Shown piece by piece: positions 57,189 through 64,000 of a DNA stretch of 64,000 bases. How positions within the stretch are numbered: the stretch's first letter is position 1; every line of letters begins with the position of its first letter. The notes beneath the pieces were generated by a model that was given only the letters and a program-made list of their open reading frames with translations, made no database searches and was not told the origin of the DNA. Both the position numbers and the translations under genes were made by a program. Origin of the DNA: Pristionchus mayeri (lineage: Eukaryota; Nematoda; Chromadorea; Rhabditida; Neodiplogasteridae); assembly GCA_036245805.1 (NCBI GenBank), contig BTRK01000003.1, positions 43,576,044-43,640,043 of the forward strand. The letters run 5' to 3'.

Positions 57189-58851
57189 CGTGAGAACGTT
57201 GCGACCGAATGGAATTAGAGTGCAAAAGAATCTGATCCGACCGATGGTCGCATGGCTCTGCTATCGAGATCGCTTCGGAATGAGTAAAAGTAAAGGTGCC
57301 TAAAGATAAAGGTACATCTCGTCCTTGTGACTGGGCTCGATAGTGCTCCCCACTGCTAGGCCAGTGTAAATTTTGGGCTCAGTCGGATTCAGTCAGAAGC
57401 GCCCACTGCTTTGAAAAAAGTAGAGTTCTAGAGATGATACCATTTTCTCATCAATCTAAACCGGTCGAATGACGAGATGGTGTGCACTATGAGGAGAATG
57501 TGGTGTCGTTTCTCGAATTCCACGGGTGAAACTAATCGCATCTGCTAATATGGGAAGTTTAATCTTTTAACTTTGAGAACTATTCAGGTATGAAAATGGT
57601 CTGGCGTTATGATCGCTCTACTGTCCTGTTCTAACCAGAGTACGAATCGGATGAGGACAATCGTGCCGCTATATCTAAGCGGCATGACTGATGAATTATG
57701 TTGCTTCAATATTGTAACTCGCCGTTCAACAAAACTTGATGTGTTGGGGGGGGGGGGTGACAATTACCAAAGCGACAATTGCCAAACTCGTTGAACTAGT
57801 GCATTTTTATTAAATTTATCTCTTTTTGCATCCATATCTCTTCCGAACAGATGGAAATGGGGTAGAGATAGCGACGAATGGAAGGATTTATCTATTTGTA
57901 AGAACTAATTCCAGATAGTGGAATCCTGCCGGGACAGAATCTCGAACGGCATGTGTCTCTAGAACTGCAAACCAGTAAAGTGAGTTCAATTGCCAATTTT
58001 TTACAACAAAAATTTTGAAACTAGCAAATTGGCAGATTGGGCGGAAAGAGGGGTATCAATATGGGATTCTACAGGAGGTGAGAAATATAGCGTTTTAATT
58101 CCATTATCGGTGCAAAATTCAAAGATGTCCGACAGTAGTGGTCTCTAATACCAGCACTAAAACGCCATACCATAGGAATACTCAGTCAGTTGCTGCGCAC
58201 AGTGAAAGAGGCTGTCAGCAAGGCGAGTTGCATCGTCATAATCGAACCACCCTCTAAAATATTAATTATTTCTGAGACATACATTAATAAGTATACCTGC
58301 TCGCTTTTGCTTGTTATTTGTGTTTACAACAATAATGCGCACGCGATTCATTTCGAATTCAGAAGCGCAAAAAATTAGCTTTTGTTCTTATATCTCGATT
58401 CGTACTCTGGTTAGAACAGGACAGTAGAGCGATCATAACGCCAGACCATTTTCATACCTGAATAGTTCTCAAAGTTAAAAGATTAAACTTCCCATATTAG
58501 CAGATGCGATTAGTTTCACCCGTGGAATTCGAGAAACGACACCACATTCTCCTCATAGTGCACACCATCTCGTCATTCGACCGGTTTAGATTGATGAGAA
58601 AATGATCTCTAGAACTCTACTTTTTTCAAAGCAGTGGGCGCTTCTGACTGAATCCGACTGAGCCCAAAATTTACACTGGCCTAGCAGTGGAGAGCACTAT
58701 CGAGCCCAGTCACAAGGACGAGATGTACCTTTATCTTTAGGCACCTTTACTTTTACTCATTCCGAAGCGATCTCGATAGCAGAGCCATGCGACCATCGGT
58801 CGGATCAGATTCTTTTGCACTCTAATTCCATTCGGTCGCAACGTTCTCACG
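57189..58851. mobile_element. 1.66-kb foldback element with ~460-bp arms
   Basis: Left arm 57,189-57,649 (461 bp) and right arm 58,396-58,851 (456 bp) are almost perfect reverse complements. The only differences I saw are a 5-bp extra GATAC near 57,438 and one or two substitutions, such as CTCCCC against CTCTCC. Each arm contains a degenerate copy of the H2/H3 hairpin sequence (GTGGTGTCGTTTCTCGAATTC). The 746-bp spacer has no transposase-like frame. It is a foldback-type, non-autonomous element or a palindromic duplication; the high identity indicates recent formation or gene conversion. Confidence 0.92.
57746..57757 (+). repeat. G12 run in the foldback spacer
   Basis: Twelve consecutive G followed by TGACAATT. 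Its complement matches the TTGTCACCCCC motif at 49,165-49,210. Homopolymer length may be an assembly artefact. Confidence 0.8.
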
Positions 58852-59677
58852 AGATTCGCGCAGTTTGTGCGTCCACCAGTGTTCGTGAAACGGCATCAGG
58901 CTCTCATCGTTCTATTTCCCTCTAGCAATTGTTCATACAAAATGCTTTCTGCCAGTTGATGGCAAATGGAAGATAAGAAGGCAGCCCGAATTGCGCTGTG
59001 TCCCGCAACGCAATCAAATTTCTCATCAGTAGTGACAAGTTGCTTGGAGGGTTTACCGCTTGAAAAGCTTCCCCTCTCCATTCCACCTCAATTTACTTCA
59101 GTAACTCTTTCTTGTCCGGTAGACAGAGCGAGAGAGTGGGTAATGTGGAGAGAATCAGGCGATTGTGTGCTGTGCAACCGATCATTAGTAGAGAGACAGA
59201 TACGAAAACTGCCGATAAGGTGATAATTTGAGAGAAGAGTAGTGGGAAATGAGCAGTAGCTAAAGCTGAACGGTTCTGCATGTGATAGGTGTGCTTCTTT
59301 TTCTTTACTCAATTCGATACTATCTGATCGGGTAGACTGAGCAATAAGATGTGTGAGATGGATAGAGTCAGTAAGTTCCCACGTGTTCACTCGCGAGACG
59401 CGTTTTTTTCAATCTCATGACGACCATAATGTTTCAAATCCTCTCATTATTGATCCCTGAAATAGGTTCTTAAGCCGTATTTCCCGAGTAAACTTAATTT
59501 CAAAATCAAATGTTATCTTACTGGTCAGACAGAGCTTGAGATTCCGGGAAATTAAGAGAGTGGTACAAGTCCCACTTACGTGCGAGGTGATGAACGCATT
59601 CCTTGGTTTTTCATGAACATGATGGAAGAAATCATCGTGTTCTCATTCGGTTAGATAACACATAACCGTCAAACATG

Positions 59678-59845
59678 GTATGCAGCCGGGCACTTCTTTG
59701 GTTTCTGGCCACCCCCCTCCCAATTTCCCGCCCATCATTGAGGGGTTGAGCGGCCGAAAATCAGGGAGGAATACCTAGAAATGAGTGGGCTAGATGAGGG
59801 AGGAGGGGGTGGTCAGAAAGCGAAGAAGCGCCTGCAGCCGTATAC
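59678..59845. repeat. imperfect inverted repeat
   Basis: Bases about 59,678-59,735 (TGCAGCCGGGCACTTCTTTGG...CCACCCCCCTCCC) pair with about 59,790-59,845 (GGAGGGGGTGGTCAGAAAGC...CTGCAGCCG) with gaps. No coding capacity. Confidence 0.65.
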
Positions 59846-60660
59846 TACTTGGGTTCGCAAATGGTCAATTATCTCTAACCGGTCAGACAGAGCTAGAGAC
59901 AGCGCGAAATGAAGAGATTCCGGTTCTTGCATGGTGATCTCCGATTACCCATCATCCTCTCATTAGGTACACGTGGCTTCGGGAAGTGTTGGATTTCGCA
60001 CTTGAATTAATGAGCCACACATTTCCATGTCTTTCTTCCTCCTATTTGTTTGCCCATCCACGCTTCCCAAACATAATTCGCGTCATTTTCATCCCTTGAG
60101 ACCCGGAATTTTCACGTATTCCAAATACTTTCCGGGTTTGTGCTGAGGTGCCCACGGTTTGCCACCCACCCTCCGTCTCCAGCAAATTCAGCGCTCAGTC
60201 TGCCTTGAGGTTATCAGGATTTTGGGATTTTCAGCACACGTATTTTAATGTTTTCAGCGCTGCGTTAATTCCATATTCTCACTCCCCCCCCCCAATTTGC
60301 CAGCTCTCGCCTCGATTTCATCTCCATTTCTTCAGCAACTAGCAATTTTACCGAGGAAAGCAAAATTTCTTTCTTGACTAATATAACTCTGTTATCTCTG
60401 CAGTGAGGTTAGCCTACCTCAGAAGAAGGAAAGGATGGGCAAACGCTTGATAAAACTGCTTATGAGTAATAGGATTGGCGCGTTTCTCTCTCCATTTCTT
60501 GTCAGGTAGACAGATCAAGAGATTATGGAAAACTTAGAGAGTCAATGAGTCAATGTCTCACGAGAGTTTCCCCACTAATAACCTGCGCATCCGCCGTCTC
60601 CCTGACTACATTGCTTCCCTTGCTCCTAGGGCCTCACTTGTTGTTCATTTCACTCATTTT

Positions 60661-60850
60661 CGCCGTATTTTCTTGAGATATAGCCATGCTTGCAAATACT
60701 AGACAGGTCGCTCCTCTCATACCACCTCTGCATGGCCTCCCTTCAGAGTCCCTTGCCCCTGGGATCCTCTTCGAGAGCTCGTTTTCCCTCATTTTTCATT
60801 ACATTTACTGGAGATATAGTCATATTTGTGCGCAAATATTAGAGAGATCG
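60661..60850 (+). repeat. diverged direct repeat GAGATATAG-CAT
   Basis: TTGAGATATAGCCATG...GCAAATACTAGACAGGTCG at 60,672-60,710 recurs as TGGAGATATAGTCATA...GCAAATATTAGAGAGATCG at 60,809-60,850, each preceded by an ATTTTCATTT-like or ATTTTCGCC-like stretch. This is an old local duplication of about 140 bp. Confidence 0.6.
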
Positions 60851-61045
60851 TAAAAGCTAGGCGACCTATCAAGGTTTCAGATTTTAGAGCCCGCCAAGTA
60901 TCTGTTTTCGTGTTATGGAAGAATTTGTCGGATGATGCAGGACGAATCTGGAGACAGGTTGGGTCTTCGGTATACTGTTTCATATTGACAAAGCGAAAAT
61001 AACTAAATCAATAATGGCCTGCTGGCCATTGTATACTACTTTCCA

Positions 61046-61150
61046 GTAGAGTTCCATAATCGATACGACGCTCTCTTCATTCTACGCACTCTCTCGTGGC
61101 GAGAGAGTGCTCGGAATGAAGATAGCGTGGTTTCGGATCTCGAATTCTAC
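61046..61150. repeat. ~50-bp-arm hairpin element (H3)
   Basis: Left arm 61,046-61,096 (GTAGAGTTCCATAATCGATACG...CACTCTCTCG) and right arm 61,100-61,150 (CGAGAGAGTGCTCGGAATG...CGAATTCTAC) pair at about 80%. The arms align with those of H2. The element ends 7 bases before a CTTCCAG acceptor and 11 bases before the ATG of the flavodoxin-like gene. Confidence 0.85.
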
Positions 61151-61161
61151 CTTCCAGATGC

Positions 61162-63723
61162 ATGCCAGCTCCTCCTGACGGAGCTCCAAGAGAGTGCAAT
61201 GAGCATGGCCCTGAGATGCTCATACTGGCGAAGCAGGTACTGATCTGCGTAGTATTTAAAAAAAGATACCGCGAAATATACAATCAATGTACGTTAATCG
61301 TCCTCTAGAGATAGCTAATTACGACCTCTAACAATCGTAATGAAAATGAATGTCACGAATTTGACCGAATAGTGGTTGTTTGTTGTCTTTATGCGGCCTA
61401 CGACTGCCTTAGAAGCTACGGTTGTCCAGAGAGAAGGTATAGCGACAGGTCAACCTCGTGATTGTGATCTCAAATTGATCTGTGATCTTTGATCTCTCCT
61501 CCTCATCAGGACTACATCTTCTCTACAGTAGTCATGGTCGTTGTGCTGGCGCTGAGTACGCTCTACCTCCTCTTCAAGAAAGTGAGTTCGATGTTTGATC
61601 TGTTGCCTTTGCTCTCAGAATTATGACAGCCGAGATGATGGTATGTGGCAAGTCCTGATGAAAAACATTTAAGGAGGAGTAAACTCAAAATTAAATTTTT
61701 GAAGCTATCATATTCACTGCCTAGAGCTCCACAGCGATAAGAAGCTCCGAAATTTCCACATTGATATCTCCATTCCGAACAGAGTAATAGCTAGTTGGCT
61801 GGGAGCCTGATCAGAGAAAGCTCAGGGAAGGGGACGAGATATCACGCGACTTGAAGAGAGTTCGTCCCTAGGTGAAACATATTCCAACCGGGCGCGCGAT
61901 TGCATTTACTCCTCCTTTAAGTAGTTCATTATGAGTCCTTACAATTTCTCACTTTTCCCTCCTCCCCTTTTCCTCTAATATCTAATTATATTCACGAACA
62001 CTCTGCACTTGAAGAAGCGACCTTGTGGTTTACGATCAATAAATATAATAAATAAATTTAGCTAACACTGAACTTGCCAGGCGAATGCCCCGAAAAAACA
62101 GCTTACCGAGTACATCACCATCTTCTACACGAGAGGACGTGCATTGGAGAGTGCCGAGGTACGGTAGTAACGACATAAATATATTAAACTGTTCAAATTT
62201 TCGATTGATAGCAGTGTCACTCTCATAAGGGGCTGGTAAAAGACTATTATGCGATGATTTAAGCGATTAGGGAGCAGTTATAATGAAGATTCTAGTCGTG
62301 TTTGAAGAAAAATCAAATATTTTCTCCAGCATTGTCCCACCAGAATTGTGAGATCGGCGGAGTGGCTGACTCATCGACTTGATGATTATCTGTTCGCATT
62401 CCGACCTGGGAAGATGGCCATCGAGGACGTTGACGTTGAGGAGTTCAGGCAGTACAAGGTAGGGTAGTAGGGTGGTTTATTCGATGTATTAGAATTGCGA
62501 TATCGCGATCCCACGGATTTCGAAATATGCGAGAGGGACGCGAGCGGGATATCACAAATCAACATCGAATAGCCAACCCTACCTGGTATGGTAGTGTGCT
62601 TCCCTCTGTTCTTCAGACATGCTCCTCACCGGCGTGAGAGTGGGTGAAATCAGGTATAGGTGCTCTCCTCACATGCCTACAATGCTTGTACGGAGACTAA
62701 CATTATATACATGCTAATGTCGCTGCTTACGTTGTTAAGAATTTACAAATAGCATAATTGAGAGAAAATACCCGAAATTGATGTTACATTTCCCAGGGCT
62801 TCGCTCTCTTCGTCGTGGAGTCCGACCATGAGGGCAGACCATTGGAGTCGTACAGGCAGTTCCTGGAATGGGTGGAGGTACTGTATAATATAGGGATGTC
62901 AAAACGCTCTACAATCCTGCTTCGATAGGCCTCCAAGCCGGTTTCACTGAAAAAAGGCTGAAATTGGCTCCAAGAGGGTTCGAGAAGGGTGTTTATCTTC
63001 ACTTGTTTACACGTCATGCTGTTGGCAGAATGTCAAGAATATTCTCTACGGGATCAGATTGTGAAACAACACGTAAAAGAGATCTCATCCCTCCCGTGCT
63101 GTCTTGAAGTGTATACTGGTGTTCCCAAGTCGGCTTTTTTAAAGTTTTGGAGTGCTCTCTTGCCGGTCAAACATAGGAAGCATGTCAAACAAGGAGAGTG
63201 CGCGCCGCTCACTACACTGTGTACACGATGTATTGCAGAATGAGCCGCCAGCAAAGATAGCACGAGGCCATCTGAATATGCGGTTCGCTGTACTCGGAAT
63301 GAGTAAGGGAGGGCAGGTCATCGTGAATGAGGTTTGTGCTGCAGATACCGTATTATGATACGGTAGGATGCTGTAATTCTACGGTAGGATTCTGTAGGCT
63401 GTACTTTATGATACTGTAGATCATTGGTATTCCAGCCGGCCGAGACAATCTACGAGAGACTTCATGCTCTGGGCGCGTCGGCGATTGTCTTCTACCGTAA
63501 TCTCGATGACGATCAGCGTGGGGATACGGTAGCCAGCACGCGGCAATCGATAACTGCAGCTCGATACAGCCAGGTCGTTGTCTTGCAGCAGTGGGCTGAG
63601 GACATTGCAGATGCAACGTACGGATTCGAAATGAGTGAGGAGGTAGTGTAGAGTACGGTAGGATATGATAGGTCACGGTATCGATTGATTCAGGTCGATG
63701 GTGATAAGGATGAGTCGGCGTAG
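61162..63723 (+). CDS. single-pass membrane protein with TYW1-like flavodoxin domain, eight exons
   Basis: Exons: 61,162-61,236; 61,510-61,581; 62,081-62,158; 62,330-62,458; 62,797-62,877; 63,239-63,331; 63,436-63,642; 63,694-63,723. All junctions are phase 0 with GT-AG sites, giving 254 residues. If the last intron (51 bp) is retained, the protein ends two codons later at TAG. ATG 61,162 is the first after an in-frame TAG at 61,123, just 3' of CTTCCAG, so a 5'-UTR or trans-splice junction is plausible. Residues about 28-46 form one membrane segment (FSTVVMVVVLALSTLYLLF). From about 58 to 230 comes a flavodoxin-like order: EYITIFY strand, KGFALFVVESDHEGRPLES, NMRFAVLGMSKGG and LGASAIVFYRNLDDD. 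This order matches the N-terminal domain of TYW1, the wybutosine-tRNA radical-SAM enzyme, but the radical-SAM half is absent. The phosphate-binding loop reads TRGRALESA instead of a G-S-Q-T-G-T type. P450-reductase-like flavodoxins are an alternative. The gene model is strong; the function is inference. Confidence 0.75.
61669..61920. mobile_element. ~250-bp TTAA-flanked MITE inside intron 2
   Basis: TTAA followed by GGAGGAGTAAA on the left faces TTTACTCCTCC followed by TTTAA on the right. The right end, read inward, GGAGGAGTAAATGCAATCGC, nearly equals the sequence at 56,696-56,715, so at least two members of the family lie in this window. It occupies about half of the second intron (61,582-62,080) of the flavodoxin-like gene. 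Confidence 0.7.
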
Positions 63724-64000
63724 AGCAGGATTATGAAGTGCGAAGGAATATCACCAGTCTGCGATTTACATTTAATGTCACAGTATCATTAATCTTTTCT
63801 ACCGTATCCAGTAGATGAATTGGCTATTCAGCAATCTTTGATCTCATTTCCTTACGATAAAGTATGATCCTCTTCATTGATTCATTCATTCTGGGTTCTC
63901 AAGTGTGTGGCGAGCGGTTGAGTGCGATTTCGTCTCTCCGTCTCCGGTTCCGCCCGCCCGGATTCCCTCTCCCAGACGCGTTGGCACGCGGGAGTTGTAC
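63724..64000. other. downstream region of the flavodoxin-like gene
   Basis: No further exon and no AATAAA were seen. The last 100 bases are more GC-rich (CCGCCCGCCCGGATTCC) and might be the start of another unit cut by the window end. Confidence 0.4.

Larger units (their letters stand above)
58852..61045. other. gene-poor region with dispersed short hairpins
   Basis: No exon set could be joined here. Frames on both strands at 58.9-59.4 kb (up to 100 codons) overlap one another and lack support. The motif GGT(C)AGACAGAGC followed by GAGA recurs at 59,118, 59,523, 59,881 and 60,505 (with base changes), each with a loosely complementary CTC-rich stretch nearby. Confidence 0.5.

Noticed and set aside
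58896..59390. Overlapping frames on both strands (61-100 codons)
   Set aside because: They conflict with each other. The minus-strand one ending ...EQLLEGNRTMRA looks slightly protein-like, but no joining exons were found.
61077..61283. 68-codon minus-strand frame
   Set aside because: It is antisense to H3 and to the first exon of the flavodoxin-like gene, a shadow of both.

Overview
This is eukaryotic DNA, most likely from an invertebrate metazoan. The genes are split into short exons (51-207 bp) with GT-AG introns, there are no bacterial operons, and the non-coding DNA is packed with foldback elements. The many short exons would suit a nematode, but nothing here proves the phylum.

Bases 1 to about 48,106 are one continuous satellite array that runs off the left edge of the window. 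I estimate 380-400 monomers. Each has a core of about 70 bp plus one to three copies of a 16-bp subrepeat (GAGTTCTAAAAYGACC), so monomers are usually about 102, 118 or 134 bp. There are two main core types, one carrying the palindrome AGACGTCT and the other AGGCGCCT. Thirteen copies of a 165-bp non-satellite block are embedded in the array, twelve in the first 12.3 kb and one at 29.4 kb. On the minus strand each block looks like a splice acceptor followed by a terminal exon for an acidic 43-residue tail. Repeated blocks of 756, 1024, 1228, 1640 and about 2400-2800 bp show repeated unequal exchange.

Bases 48,107-51,000 hold the array edge and a probable small two-exon plus-strand gene whose C-terminus is a coiled coil built from 14-residue repeats. 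Its 2.4-kb intron is filled with inverted repeats and a six-unit minisatellite that matches the heat-shock-element consensus. Bases 51,000-55,000 are mostly non-coding, with a 1.05-kb foldback element and one weak two-exon candidate.

Bases 55,191-57,058 carry a minus-strand multi-exon gene of unrecognised family. Its two 5'-most recognisable exons have been duplicated upstream and have decayed, and a TTAA-flanked MITE lies between the copies. Bases 57,189-58,851 are a near-perfect foldback element with arms of about 460 bp. Bases 58,850-61,050 show only scattered short hairpins.

Bases 61,162-63,723 hold the best-supported gene: eight phase-0 exons encoding a 254-residue single-pass membrane protein with a flavodoxin-like domain. 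It resembles the N-terminal region of the wybutosine enzyme TYW1, but it lacks the radical-SAM half and the usual FMN-binding loops.

There is no metabolic cluster. The main themes are a very young satellite that has captured an exon, and a family of hairpin elements sitting just upstream of three predicted splice acceptors.
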